Origin: Deltaproteobacteria bacterium
Lineage (GTDB): Bacteria; Myxococcota_A; UBA9160; SZUA-336
DNA: 37,047 bases
Assembly (NCBI GenBank): GCA_019311115.1
Contig: JAFDDB010000060.1
Location: 1-37,047, forward strand
Direction of reading: 5' to 3'
Part shown: positions 1 to 8,091 of the stretch, in pieces
Numbering within the stretch: position 1 is the stretch's first letter
Layout of the letters: every line of letters begins with the position of its first letter
The notes under the pieces: model-generated
The model's input: only the letters and a program-made list of their open reading frames with translations
What the model was told of the DNA's origin: nothing
The model's database searches: none
Made by a program: the position numbers and the translations under genes

Positions 1-345
1 ACCGAGCGCGCGCTCCGTCTCTCCGAGCGTCATGCCCCCGTACCCGCGCAGGATGACCACGAGGAGATCGTGGCGGTCGTGCCGATGCGGAACCTCGCGG
101 TCGCGGATCCAGACCAGGTGGTGACTGCTGTGCGCGTCGCGCCCGATCTCGCTCACCCTGAACGCCTCGTCCGGCGCGAGTCCAGGCCTTGCGACGAGAG
201 CGTCCAGGGCGACGGTCTGGCGCTCGCCCGCGATCAGCGTGTCGAGCACCGGCGGTGGCGGGCCTGAACCCGGCGCGATCAGCAGGGCGGCCAGCGCGCC
301 GAGCGCCAGGATCGGAAACCGGGCGGAGATGGGTGTTCTGCGCAA
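1..345 (-). CDS. Exported cupin-like protein, C-terminus beyond window edge
   Basis: The minus strand reads open from a TTG at 345 to the window edge (115 codons, no stop). The TTG is chosen because a GGAGG lies seven bases upstream. The first ~27 residues look like a signal peptide: RRTP, then a hydrophobic LALGALAALLI stretch. A histidine-rich stretch follows, with HSSHH and PHRHDRHD around residues 74-91. The HxH in PHRH, followed by a VVILRGYG strand, resembles the first metal-binding motif of a small cupin barrel. The upstream DUF4336 gene ends 15 bases before this start, so the two are probably cotranscribed. The cupin assignment rests on this motif only, because the second half of the domain is outside the window. 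Confidence 0.55.
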   Translation of the reverse strand, partial: MRRTPISARFPILALGALAALLIAPGSGPPPPVLDTLIAGERQTVALDALVARPGLAPDEAFRVSEIGRDAHSSHHLVWIRDREVPHRHDRHDLLVVILRGYGGMTLGETERALG

Positions 346-359
346 GGAGGTTCCTCCGG

Positions 360-1112
360 TCACTGGATTCGGGCGGCGAGTCGAACGGCCGCACGGGCGA
401 GCGCGCGGCGGCGGCGAGCGGTCCCCAGCATCTCGTCACAGACACCCGCGAAGACCTCCTTCGCGCCGTGCTCGACGCACGCACCGTGGCAGAGCAGGAT
501 GCGCTCGAAGTCCCAGGTGCGGGGCCGCGCCAGCGACGCCGCCGCTGCGTCCGCGTCGAGCGTGTACAAGCGATGCTCGGGCGACGCCACCGGGCGCTGC
601 GGCACGCCGAAGAGCGCGGCCAGGCGCAGCGCCAGCGCCGATGCCGAGCCCGGCTCGAGGTTCTCGACTAGGTCGGCCACGATCAGGCTCCGCGACGCGC
701 GGTGGAAGAGGAGCAGCTCCGAGAAGAACACGTTGCCGCCGGTCAGCGCGCAGTCGACCTGGCCCTGCCAGTCGGGAAAGGAGTCGCCGCCGATCACCGC
801 GTCCAGTCGCAGGCCGGGACGCCGCTCCGCGAGGCCCGGCGGAGCGACCATGCACGCGTCGGGATAGGCCGCGGCGTAGGCAGCCAGCGTCTGGTTGTGG
901 ATCTTGTTGGGCGACACCACCCACGCGACCCGGCCCGCAGCCTCGAGAGCCGCTCGCAGGGCGGCGTCGAGCGGCGTCGGCGAGTAGAGCAGGAGGCGTT
1001 CTCCCGACAGGCGCAGAACGGTCATGCGCGTCTGCAAGCGGACCCGGTAGAAACGGATCACCGACTCGTGCAGAAAGACGTCGCGATCGACCTCGACGAG
1101 TGCGTTCGGCAT
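360..1112 (-). CDS. DUF4336 family protein (metallo-beta-lactamase-like fold)
   Basis: The protein is 250 aa with no signal peptide. It matches DUF4336 proteins in its opening (VDRDVFLHESVIRFYRVRLQTRMTV, split here by family blocks), in VVSPNKIHNQTLAAY around residues 85-99 and in the late FERILLCHGACVEHGA segment. The family looks like a divergent metallo-beta-lactamase fold in which HxHxDH is degenerate. Here only an isolated H (KIHNQ) and a late H (LCHGA) remain, so hydrolase activity is uncertain. The ATG at 1112 has a possible -10 hexamer TACCCT on the minus strand just upstream. The cupin-like gene follows 15 bases after the stop. Family membership is fairly secure; function is unknown. 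Confidence 0.7.
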   Translation of the reverse strand: MPNALVEVDRDVFLHESVIRFYRVRLQTRMTVLRLSGERLLLYSPTPLDAALRAALEAAGRVAWVVSPNKIHNQTLAAYAAAYPDACMVAPPGLAERRPGLRLDAVIGGDSFPDWQGQVDCALTGGNVFFSELLLFHRASRSLIVADLVENLEPGSASALALRLAALFGVPQRPVASPEHRLYTLDADAAAASLARPRTWDFERILLCHGACVEHGAKEVFAGVCDEMLGTARRRRALARAAVRLAARIQ

Positions 1113-1170
1113 CGGCCCGAGCCCAGGGTACGAGCGTTCCGGCGTCGCTGCCAGCCGGGTGCAGTCCAGC

Positions 1171-1176
1171 TACGCT
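1171..1176 (+). promoter_or_regulatory. -10 element GC-TACGCT before PGPGW gene
   Basis: TACGCT preceded by GC lies nine bases before the ATG at 1186, and no Shine-Dalgarno is seen. It matches the GCTAnnnT pattern found before several other starts in this window. If it is the -10, the ATG at 1177 cannot be the start, because it directly abuts the element. Confidence 0.45.
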
Positions 1177-1185
1177 ATGCATCAC

Positions 1186-1470
1186 ATGTCCCGCCCGATG
1201 GACGAGCCCTCCCGGCCCTGGAACCGGACCGTCCGCGCGGCCCGCCGCGCGGGGATCGCGCTGATCGGCAGCACCGTCGTGCTGGCCGGTCTGGCGATGC
1301 TCGTCCTGCCCGGGCCCGGGTTGATCGTGATCCCCGCGGGCCTCGCGATTCTCGGCCTCGAGTTCGCGTGGGCCCGTCACTGGATGAAGCGGGCACGCGA
1401 GCACGCCGAGTCGCTGACCAGGACCTGCCGCGCGGGCGCGCTGCCGGAGATTGATCGACCCGGGCGCTAG
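1186..1470 (+). CDS. PGPGW-type small transmembrane protein
   Basis: The protein is about 94 aa. A basic N-terminal region (RPWNRTVRAARRAG) leads into two hydrophobic segments separated by LVLPGPGLIVIPAG, the hallmark of the PGPGW/TIGR02611 family of putative inner-membrane proteins. A second segment, LAILGLEFAWARHWMKRARE, follows. In-frame starts exist at 1159 (GTG), 1177, 1186 and 1198. The choice of 1186 rests on a -10-like TACGCT at 1171-1176 and is uncertain. The stop TAG shares the palindrome CTAG (1467-1470) with the convergent nrtS stop. No function is known for the family. Confidence 0.7.
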   Translation: MSRPMDEPSRPWNRTVRAARRAGIALIGSTVVLAGLAMLVLPGPGLIVIPAGLAILGLEFAWARHWMKRAREHAESLTRTCRAGALPEIDRPGR

Positions 1471-1703
1471 CCCCGCGCGCGCAGGGCGCCGACGCTCGAG
1501 GCCGTCGACACGCAGTACGGCACCATGACCGTGAGCCCCATCTTGGCCAGGCGCACGGAGTCGACCTGTCCCTGGACCAAGGCGTCGGCGTGGTTGATCG
1601 CGATCAGGATCGCCCCCACGCCCACGGCGTACTTGAGCGCGCGGACGACGACGTCACGGCTCGCGGCCGCCTCGAACCAACCGGGCGCCGGGGCCGCGCT
1701 CAC
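1467..1703 (-). CDS. nrtS: NrtS-like small nitrate/nitrite transporter
   Basis: This 78 aa protein starts at a GTG that overlaps the DUF924 stop as GTGA. After a short N-terminus it reads RALKYAVGVGAILIAINHAD, then ALVQGQV, then a second hydrophobic stretch ending VMVPYCVSTASSVGA. The INHADAL and VPYCVSTxSS blocks match NrtS, the small two-helix protein described in cyanobacteria as a nitrate/nitrite transporter and also found in proteobacteria. It is the last gene of the aldehyde oxidoreductase run. What nitrate has to do with that enzyme is not shown by the sequence; sharing a transcript with a Crp-family regulator could tie it to anaerobic or nitrogen control. Confidence 0.75.
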   Translation of the reverse strand: MSAAPAPGWFEAAASRDVVVRALKYAVGVGAILIAINHADALVQGQVDSVRLAKMGLTVMVPYCVSTASSVGALRARG

Positions 1704-2320
1704 GCAGGACGCTCCACGCGCGCGAACTTCGCGCCCCTTCCGCGCATGAACTGTGCCTCTTCGGGAGCCAACTCGCGCCGAAGCATCTCGTTTCGGTGCG
1801 GGAACCGGCCAAAGCGGGCGATCACGTCGCGGTGGGCCCGCGCCTCCGCCGCGAACTCCTCGAGAACCGGCGTGAACTCGGCAGTCGCGTCCGCGAGCAG
1901 TCCGTCGTACAGGCGCACCGAGGCGAGCTGTGCGCTCAGCTCCTCGGCGTGCTGTAGCGGCAGGTAGAAGAACGCGCGCTCGACCGATGGAAGCGCCCGG
2001 TCCGCACCCTCGGCGATTCCCTGCCGACACAGCTTGAGCGCCTTCTCGTCGCCGGCGAAGGCCATCGAGGTGCCGCGGTGCATCCGGCGCGAGAACTGAT
2101 CGAGGATCAGGATCAACGCCAGGCGCCCACGAGCCGATGCGCACCACCCGTCGAGATCGCCAGACTGCGCCAGCGGCAGCACCTCGGCGAAGCGCTTGGC
2201 CACGGCCGCGTCGAACTTTTCGTCGGCGGCGAACCAGCGCGGCCGCAAGCGGTCGATCTGCTTGACGGTGACCGGCGTATCGACGAACCAGAACTCGAGG
2301 ACGTCGTCGAACGAAATCAT
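1700..2320 (-). CDS. DUF924 family protein
   Basis: The 206 aa protein shows the family signature throughout: VLEFWFVDTPV near the start, RWFAADEKFDAAVAKRF, LALILILDQFSRRMHRGT, FFYLPLQHAEELSAQ, and VIARFGRFPHRNEMLRREL near the end. It is a soluble, largely helical TPR-like fold of unknown biochemical role. Its ATG overlaps the crp-type stop (ATGA at 2317-2320) and its stop overlaps the nrtS start (GTGA), so translational coupling is likely. Length is normal for the family. Confidence 0.85.
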   Translation of the reverse strand: MISFDDVLEFWFVDTPVTVKQIDRLRPRWFAADEKFDAAVAKRFAEVLPLAQSGDLDGWCASARGRLALILILDQFSRRMHRGTSMAFAGDEKALKLCRQGIAEGADRALPSVERAFFYLPLQHAEELSAQLASVRLYDGLLADATAEFTPVLEEFAAEARAHRDVIARFGRFPHRNEMLRRELAPEEAQFMRGRGAKFARVERPA

Positions 2321-3051
2321 AGGTTCGAGAGCATGGCGAGGGTCTCCAGACCTTCGGGTGAGAGAATCGTGATCTGTCCGTCTTCGCCCCAGTCGAGGAT
2401 TCCCTCTTCGGCCCAGGAGCGAAGCTGCTTGTTGACTGTTTCTCGGGTGGCGCCGATCAGCTCGCCCAGCTCGCGTTGCGAGAGCTTGATGCCGATCCGC
2501 ATGCCGCGCTCGGCCGGCTCGCCGTAGAGCCGCGCAAGCGAGAGCAGGCGCTTGGCGAGGCGCGACGTCACGTTCATGAACACGGCGTCCTCGACCAGCG
2601 ACGTCACCCGGCGCACGCGCCGCGCCAGCGCCGAGAGTAGCTTGATCGCGACCGAGGGGTAGCGCTCGAGGAAGCGCAGGAAGTCCGGCCGGTGGATCAC
2701 CAGCAGCCGCGACGGCTCGATCGCCGTTACGCGCAGCGAGCGGCGCTCGCCGTCGAAGAGCGCGATCTCGCCGATCACTTCGCCCCGCTCCATGATCGAG
2801 ATCACGAGCTCCCGTCCATCCGATCCCTCGGCGGTCGCCTTGAGGCGCCCTTCCATGATGGTGAAGATCTGGATGCCATCGTCGCCGCGCTCGAAGAGCA
2901 GCTCGTCCGCCTCGAGCGAGCGCGTCATGGCGATGTCGAGCAGTCCGTCGAGCTCCTCGTCTTCGAGCTCGTTGAAGATCGGGATGCTCGCGACCATCGC
3001 GCGCTTGTCGATCACCAGATGGGCCAAATCCGTCTCCCGCGCTGCCAGCAT
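2317..3051 (-). CDS. Crp/Fnr-family transcriptional regulator
   Basis: The protein is 244 aa from the ATG at 3051. An upstream extension in frame would run into the moeA-PBP coding region and is implausible. The N-terminal half is a cyclic-nucleotide-binding-type beta roll: IPIFNELEDEELDGLL, then GEVIGEIALFDGERRSLRV with an Arg-Ser pair like the phosphate-binding cassette. The C-terminal half is a winged helix, with LSQRELGELIGATRETVNKQ as the Crp-type helix-turn-helix. No cysteine is present, so it cannot bind an FNR-type iron-sulfur cluster. It lies 36 bases after the moeA-PBP stop and overlaps DUF924, which makes it a candidate local regulator of this operon. The effector is unknown. Confidence 0.9.
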   Translation of the reverse strand: MLAARETDLAHLVIDKRAMVASIPIFNELEDEELDGLLDIAMTRSLEADELLFERGDDGIQIFTIMEGRLKATAEGSDGRELVISIMERGEVIGEIALFDGERRSLRVTAIEPSRLLVIHRPDFLRFLERYPSVAIKLLSALARRVRRVTSLVEDAVFMNVTSRLAKRLLSLARLYGEPAERGMRIGIKLSQRELGELIGATRETVNKQLRSWAEEGILDWGEDGQITILSPEGLETLAMLSNL

Positions 3052-3086
3052 ACCCCGGAGCGCCCCGCCCCGTGGGCCTGCCGCAC

Positions 3087-4985
3087 TCAACCGTCCGCCG
3101 GCCGGCTGAAGCCGGCGGCGTCGAGATCCGCGCGCACGGGGCTGTCCGGGGCCAGAAGCCGGCGAAACGCCTGCACCGCCGGACGCTCTCCGCGACCACG
3201 GCCGACCGCAAAGTCGTAGCACTCCTCGCGCAGGGGCCGGAACCGCAGGCCCGCCTCGCGCGCGACCGTCTCGATGGTGACTCCCCAGTCAGCGCGGCCC
3301 TGCGCCACCGCCGCCGCCACGGCGTAGTGCGAGCGCGGCTCGTACGCGAAGCCGTCCGGCCGCCTCTCTCCGAGCAGCCCGTCGATCAGCACGCGGGTGC
3401 CGCTGCCACGGTTGCGGTTGACCATGCGCAGGCCGCTGTCGCCGAGAAGTTCCTCGACCGCACGCGTCTCGTCCTGCCGCGTGACGACACCCTGCATCCG
3501 CCCGTATCCGCGAATCAGCTCCAGTTCGTCGCCGACGAAGCTGCGGTTGTACTCGCCGGTCTGCGGGTCGAAGAGGTGCATCGGCGCGATGTCGCACTCG
3601 CCGCGTCGCGCCGCCGCCAGTCCTCCTTCGCTGCCGACCGCCAGCACCTTGACCGACACGCCTTCGCGCGCGAGCGCCGAGGCGATGCGGTCGAGCCCCG
3701 TGCAGTGGCTGCCGATCACGACCAGGTCCGCAGGGCGCAGCGCGCGGCCGAGCAGCGTCACCTCGACCCGCGAGCCCTCGTCCACGATCTCGGTGTTCCG
3801 CGCGATGCGCACGAAGCCGTCGGCCCGGCTGAACGAGGTGACCGAGCCGCTTCCCCTGCCCATCGGGTACGCCGCCAGCCCGCCGCCGGCGTCGTCCACC
3901 AGACCCACCAGCAGGTACTCGAGTCGTCCCCGATCCGACACCACCCGCTGCGCCAGCCGCACCTGCGCCGTCTCGCGCCGCTCGGCCGGGAGTCCCGCAA
4001 GCCGGAGGAGCACCGGCGCCACGAACTCGTGGAACGTGAACACCGCCGAGGTCGGGAAGCCCGGCAGGATGACCACCGCAACTCCACCGTGTGCCGCCAG
4101 GCAGATCGGCTTGCCGGGCTTCAAGGCCACGCCGTGCACGATGGTCCCCGGATCCAGGTCCGCCACGACGCGGTAGTTGAGGTCGCCCTCTCCCTTCGAC
4201 GTGCCGCCGGAGAGCAGCACCAGGTCGCCCTGCTCGAGCGCGCGCGCGGTCGCCTCGCGAAGCGCCGCCTCGTCGTCGCGGAACACGCCCATGAACACGG
4301 GATCGCCCCCGAGTTCGCGCACCGCGTCCGTCAGGATGCGTCCGTTCGAGTCGAAGACGAGGCCCGGCCTCATCACGTCGCCGGGAGCGATGATCTCGTC
4401 GCCGGTCGAGAGGATGGCGACCCGCGGGCGCCGCACGACGTCCACGCGGTCCACGCCGATGGCCGCCAGCACGCCGGTCTCGCGCGAAGTGAGACGCGTA
4501 CCCGAGAAGAGCACCGTCTCGCCGCGGCCCATGTCGGTTCCGGCCCAGGCCACGGCGCCGCCCGGCACCTGCGCCCGGCGAACGATCACCGAACCGTCCT
4601 CGACGTCGGTGTGCTCGACGGCGACGATCGCGTCCGCGCCGCGCGGCAGCATGCCTCCCGTCGCGATGGACGTCGCCGTCCCCTTGGCCACCTCGATGCG
4701 CGGCTCGACGCCGGTCGGCACCGTCTCGGCGTTCAGCAGCAGGCGGATCGGCGCCGCCTCGGTCGCCCCGAAGGTGTCCTCGGCACGGACCGCGAAGCCG
4801 TCCAGGTTCGAGCGGTCGAAGCTCGGCACGTCGACCGAGGCACGCACGTCGCACGCCAGCACCCGCCCGAGCGCGTCCTCGAGCCCGACGCTCTCGGCCG
4901 CGAGAGCTGCCAGCTGCAGGTGCGCGTGCCAGCGGGTCTCGGCCTCGTCCCGGTCGATGACCTCGAGGAACTGATCCTGCCTCAC
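3087..4985 (-). CDS. moeA: MoeA fused to a C-terminal periplasmic-binding-protein-like domain
   Basis: The protein is 632 aa and starts at a GTG overlapping the upstream moeA stop (GTGA). Residues 1-415 are a full molybdopterin molybdotransferase: VDVPSFDRSNLDGFAVR at 51-67, STGDEI at 193-198, LLSGGTSKGEGD at 257-268, ALKPGKP at 287-293 and LPGFPTSAV at 307-315. MoeA inserts molybdate or tungstate into adenylylated pyranopterin. From about residue 418, a type-2 PBP/LysR-effector-like domain follows (DLVVIGSHCTGLD, GECDIAPMHLFDPQTGEYN, NRNRGSGTRVLIDGL, GRADWGVTIETVA). Such MoeA-PBP fusions are known in archaea and anaerobic bacteria. The extra domain may sense or hold an oxyanion or cofactor, but that is inference. 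Confidence 0.92.
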   Translation of the reverse strand: MRQDQFLEVIDRDEAETRWHAHLQLAALAAESVGLEDALGRVLACDVRASVDVPSFDRSNLDGFAVRAEDTFGATEAAPIRLLLNAETVPTGVEPRIEVAKGTATSIATGGMLPRGADAIVAVEHTDVEDGSVIVRRAQVPGGAVAWAGTDMGRGETVLFSGTRLTSRETGVLAAIGVDRVDVVRRPRVAILSTGDEIIAPGDVMRPGLVFDSNGRILTDAVRELGGDPVFMGVFRDDEAALREATARALEQGDLVLLSGGTSKGEGDLNYRVVADLDPGTIVHGVALKPGKPICLAAHGGVAVVILPGFPTSAVFTFHEFVAPVLLRLAGLPAERRETAQVRLAQRVVSDRGRLEYLLVGLVDDAGGGLAAYPMGRGSGSVTSFSRADGFVRIARNTEIVDEGSRVEVTLLGRALRPADLVVIGSHCTGLDRIASALAREGVSVKVLAVGSEGGLAAARRGECDIAPMHLFDPQTGEYNRSFVGDELELIRGYGRMQGVVTRQDETRAVEELLGDSGLRMVNRNRGSGTRVLIDGLLGERRPDGFAYEPRSHYAVAAAVAQGRADWGVTIETVAREAGLRFRPLREECYDFAVGRGRGERPAVQAFRRLLAPDSPVRADLDAAGFSRPADG

Positions 4986-6283
4986 CCTGCGTTCTCCGCC
5001 CCGGACACAGCGGGCAGGTCGAGCTCGTCGACGCCGCCGTAGAGCAGCACCTCGACCTGCACGCCTTCGGCCATGCCCTCGAGCTCGCGCGGCACGATCA
5101 CCGCGCCTGCGGCGCGCACCGTCGACGAAAGGATGGACGCGCCCGACGTCGCGATCGGAACCACCTTGCCGCCTTCGATTCCGACGCGCACGTAGTCGGT
5201 GCGGCCCACCTGGGAGCTGATCTTCCGCAGGAGCGGCAGCCTCACGCGCGCGTGCGGCCAGCGCCAGGCGCGTCCGCCGAGCGTACGGATCGACGGCCCG
5301 GCGAAGAACTCGTAGGCGCAGAGGCAGCTGACCGGGTTTCCCGGCAGCAGGAAGACATGCGCCTCGCCGACGCGGCCACCGCCGGCCGGGCTCGACGGAC
5401 GCATGGCCACGCCGTGGAAGTCGAGCGACCCGAGCTCAGCGACCAGCCCGGGCGCGTGGTCCTCCTGGCCGACGGAGCTGCCGCCCGACACCAGGATCAC
5501 GTCGGCGCCCGGAGCTTCGAGCGCGGCTCGAATCCGCTCGCGCCGGTCGGGAAGGTGTTCGACGCTGACCTCGCCTCCGTCCCGGCCGATCAGTGCGCGC
5601 AGCATCGGCGAGTTCGAGTCGGCGATGCGCGCGCCGCCAGGCGCCTCGCCCGGACGGACCAGCTCGTCTCCCGTCACCAGCAGCCGCACGCGCGGGCGGC
5701 GCACGCAGGCCACGCTCGGCACGCCGATCGACGCGAGCAGACCCACGTCCTGCGGCCGAAGCCTCCTGCCCTCCCGAAGCACGAGGTCTCCGCAGCGGAT
5801 GTCCTCACCCGCCGGCCCCACGTGCTTGCGCGGCGACACGGCGTCCCGCACCTCGACGCGGCCCTGCTTCTCCTGGCAGACCTCGGCCATCACCACCGCG
5901 TCCGCGCCCTGGGGAACCGGCGCGCCGGTCATGATGCGCACGGCCTGTCCGGGCGCGACGGTCCCGTCGAAGGGGCGGCCGGGATACGACTCGCCGACCA
6001 CGTCGAGCGTCAGCGGACCGTAGTCGGTCGCTCCGAAGGTGTCCTCGCCACGCACCGCATAGCCGTCCATCGCCGAACGGTCGAAGCCCGGCACGTCCAC
6101 GCCCGCCTCCACGGCCTCGGCCAGGACCCGGCCGGCGGCCTCGAGTAGCGGCACGGGCTCCGCGCCGAGGGGAGCTCCGCTCCCTCCATCCGGACCCACT
6201 TGCGCAAGCCGGGCGCGGAGCAGGCGCTCGACCTCCTCCACGTCCATGCGCTGCGCAAAGCCGCGCATTCGGACGTCGCGCAC
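4982..6283 (-). CDS. moeA: Molybdopterin molybdotransferase (MoeA paralogue 1)
   Basis: The 433 aa protein has the usual MoeA domain order: VDVPGFDRSAMDGYAVR at 62-78, TGDELV at 204-209, DSNSPML at 222-228, VSGGSSVGQEDH at 265-276 and LPGNPVS at 313-319. The block that reads LKPGKP in the neighbouring paralogue is here AMRPSSPAGGGRV (293-305), so the lysine/glycine metal-site motif is altered. The GTG at 6283 has GGAGG ten bases upstream; ATG at 6268 or 6247 are alternatives. It sits directly after the aldehyde oxidoreductase gene. Having two MoeA copies with different metal-site motifs suggests specialisation, for example tungstate versus molybdate. Confidence 0.92.
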   Translation of the reverse strand: MRDVRMRGFAQRMDVEEVERLLRARLAQVGPDGGSGAPLGAEPVPLLEAAGRVLAEAVEAGVDVPGFDRSAMDGYAVRGEDTFGATDYGPLTLDVVGESYPGRPFDGTVAPGQAVRIMTGAPVPQGADAVVMAEVCQEKQGRVEVRDAVSPRKHVGPAGEDIRCGDLVLREGRRLRPQDVGLLASIGVPSVACVRRPRVRLLVTGDELVRPGEAPGGARIADSNSPMLRALIGRDGGEVSVEHLPDRRERIRAALEAPGADVILVSGGSSVGQEDHAPGLVAELGSLDFHGVAMRPSSPAGGGRVGEAHVFLLPGNPVSCLCAYEFFAGPSIRTLGGRAWRWPHARVRLPLLRKISSQVGRTDYVRVGIEGGKVVPIATSGASILSSTVRAAGAVIVPRELEGMAEGVQVEVLLYGGVDELDLPAVSGAENAG

Positions 6284-6323
6284 GACCTCCTCGCCTCCGT
6301 CTCGGGAGTACGAACTCGCCGAG

Positions 6324-8051
6324 CTAGCCCGTCGCCCGGCCGGCGAAGAGCTCTTCGCGCGCGGGCAGCCGCTTCTTGGCCGCCTGCACGATTTCCTGAG
6401 GCACGTCCCAGACCAGGTTCATCGGTCCGATGGGATCCTCGCGCATGCAGTCGGGCAGGTCGTCGTCGGCCTGCGTGAAGCCCGCGCGGTTGTTGAACTC
6501 CCACTCGTCCTCGAGGCACTGCCAGCCCTGGTCGGCGATCTGCTCGCGCGTCACCTCTTCGCCGTACAGCGCGCCGTAGAAGGCGCGGATGTCGTCGAGG
6601 GTGGGCTGCAGGAACTGGCAGAAGCCGGACGTGTCGCAGACCGCGTTGACGATCTGCGCTTCCTGCGAGAGCTGCGCGTACTCCTCGGGCTGCGCGCCCG
6701 GATTCACGATCAGGCCCGCCGTGTGGTCCGCGCCCATCGGGCTGGTCGCGTAGGTCACGCCCGTGGCCTTGAGCGGCCGCGGATCCCAGGCCGGAAGCGC
6801 CTGTCCCTTTACGACCGGGATGCGCTTGTGACCGAGCTTCGTTCCGGTCGCGAGCGTGCCGTTGCCGATCAGCTTGCCGACCTCGGTGCCCTCGGCGACC
6901 TCGCGGAGCAGGCGCTTGGCGCCCTCGGCGTCGCCGAACTCCATCTCGCCCGCGTCCATGTACACGCCGATCGCGGCGCCGGCCTCGATGGTGTCGAGCC
7001 CCATCTCGTCGCAGAGGCGGTCGAGATCGGCCACGTCCATCATGTTGTCCAAGTCGCAGTTGGCGCCGAGCAGGGTGATCGTCTCGAACTCGAGCGCCGA
7101 CGTCTTGTACTCGCCGTCCTCGCCGTGCACGACGTTCGAGCACTGCACGATGCAGCCGGTCATGCAGTTGTGCATGCCGCCGCCGTTGGTCTCGAAGCTC
7201 TCGATGATCCGCTTGCCTTCCAGGGCTTTGACGTGCTCGCTCTGGCCCGAGGTGCGATTCCGCGTCGGGAAGGTGTTGAGCATATTCGCGACGGTCACGA
7301 CCGATGCCGTGCCTTCCTTGAACATCTGCGGACCCGCCTGGTACGCCTTGGTGTAGTTGCGGATCAGGTCGCCGAACGCCGCCTTGTCGGCGGGCTGGCG
7401 GACGCGCGCGCGCGCGGGATCGACCGACAGGTACTTGAGACCCTTGCTTCCCATGACCGCGCCGAGGCCGCCGCGCGCAGCGTGGCGCGCCGGGTAGCGG
7501 TTGTCCTGGTCGGTCGTGGCGACCGAGGCACCCTTCAGCAGTTGCTCTCCGGCGGGTCCGATCGTGATGAAGGACGCCGTCTTCGAGTACTTCCCCGCGA
7601 GCGCCTCGCAGGTGGCGTAGTTCCACTTCATCTTCAGGTCATCTGCGCCGACGACGCGCACGCCCTCGCCGTCGACCTCGATGCCGTAACGCTTCTCGGC
7701 GTCGGACGGCTGGCCGGTGACGACGACCGCGCGGTAGCCGAGCTTCATCAGGTGCTGGCCCGGGTTTCCGCCCGAGTTCGCTTCCTTGATGGCGCCGGTG
7801 AGCGGACTCTTCGCGCCGACCGAGATGCGGCCGGAGGTGGGTGCGGCCGTGCCGGCCAGCACGCCGGGTGCGAACACCAGCACGTTGTCCGGTCCGAGCG
7901 GGTCGCAGGTCGGGTCACACTCCGCGAGCAGCAGCTTCGCGCTCAGCGCCCGGCCGCCCAGGATCTTCCACTCGTCGGGGAAGTCCTCGACCGTCACGGT
8001 CTGCTTGGTCATGTCTACGCGGATCAGCTTGTCGTCCGTGGGCCCACTCAT
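6324..8051 (-). CDS. aor: Aldehyde ferredoxin oxidoreductase family tungsto/molybdoenzyme
   Basis: The 575 aa protein oxidises a carboxylic-acid-level substrate pair (aldehyde/acid) using a bis-pyranopterin W or Mo centre and one [4Fe-4S] cluster in this family. Family blocks seen: KILGGRALSAKLLLAECDP near 29-47, PTSGRISVGAKSPLTGA at 71-87, ARGGLGAVMGSKGLK at 192-206, GADHTAGLIVNPGA at 440-453. Cluster ligands are probably C296, C300 and C304 (HNCMTGCIVQC) plus a late cysteine at 472 or 478 (VCDTSGFC). The first spacing is C-x3-C rather than the C-x2-C of the Pyrococcus enzyme. The ATG at 8051 has GGAGG six bases upstream. Neighbouring moaD-like and moeA genes fit cofactor supply. The substrate cannot be told from sequence alone. 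Confidence 0.93.
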   Translation of the reverse strand: MSGPTDDKLIRVDMTKQTVTVEDFPDEWKILGGRALSAKLLLAECDPTCDPLGPDNVLVFAPGVLAGTAAPTSGRISVGAKSPLTGAIKEANSGGNPGQHLMKLGYRAVVVTGQPSDAEKRYGIEVDGEGVRVVGADDLKMKWNYATCEALAGKYSKTASFITIGPAGEQLLKGASVATTDQDNRYPARHAARGGLGAVMGSKGLKYLSVDPARARVRQPADKAAFGDLIRNYTKAYQAGPQMFKEGTASVVTVANMLNTFPTRNRTSGQSEHVKALEGKRIIESFETNGGGMHNCMTGCIVQCSNVVHGEDGEYKTSALEFETITLLGANCDLDNMMDVADLDRLCDEMGLDTIEAGAAIGVYMDAGEMEFGDAEGAKRLLREVAEGTEVGKLIGNGTLATGTKLGHKRIPVVKGQALPAWDPRPLKATGVTYATSPMGADHTAGLIVNPGAQPEEYAQLSQEAQIVNAVCDTSGFCQFLQPTLDDIRAFYGALYGEEVTREQIADQGWQCLEDEWEFNNRAGFTQADDDLPDCMREDPIGPMNLVWDVPQEIVQAAKKRLPAREELFAGRATG

Positions 8052-8091
8052 GCCTTGCCTCCGAGAAATGTGAAGATCGCGGCCATGCTAT

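Noticed and set aside
2317-3051. Classification of the Crp-family protein as an oxygen-sensing FNR
   Set aside because: No cysteine is present, so an FNR-type cluster cannot form.
3072-5042. Long plus-strand open frame opposite moeA-PBP, and similar ones at 6246-8156 and 24545-27076
   Set aside because: They are antisense to well-recognised genes, rich in Arg/Ala/His with no family motifs, and arise from the strong third-position GC bias.
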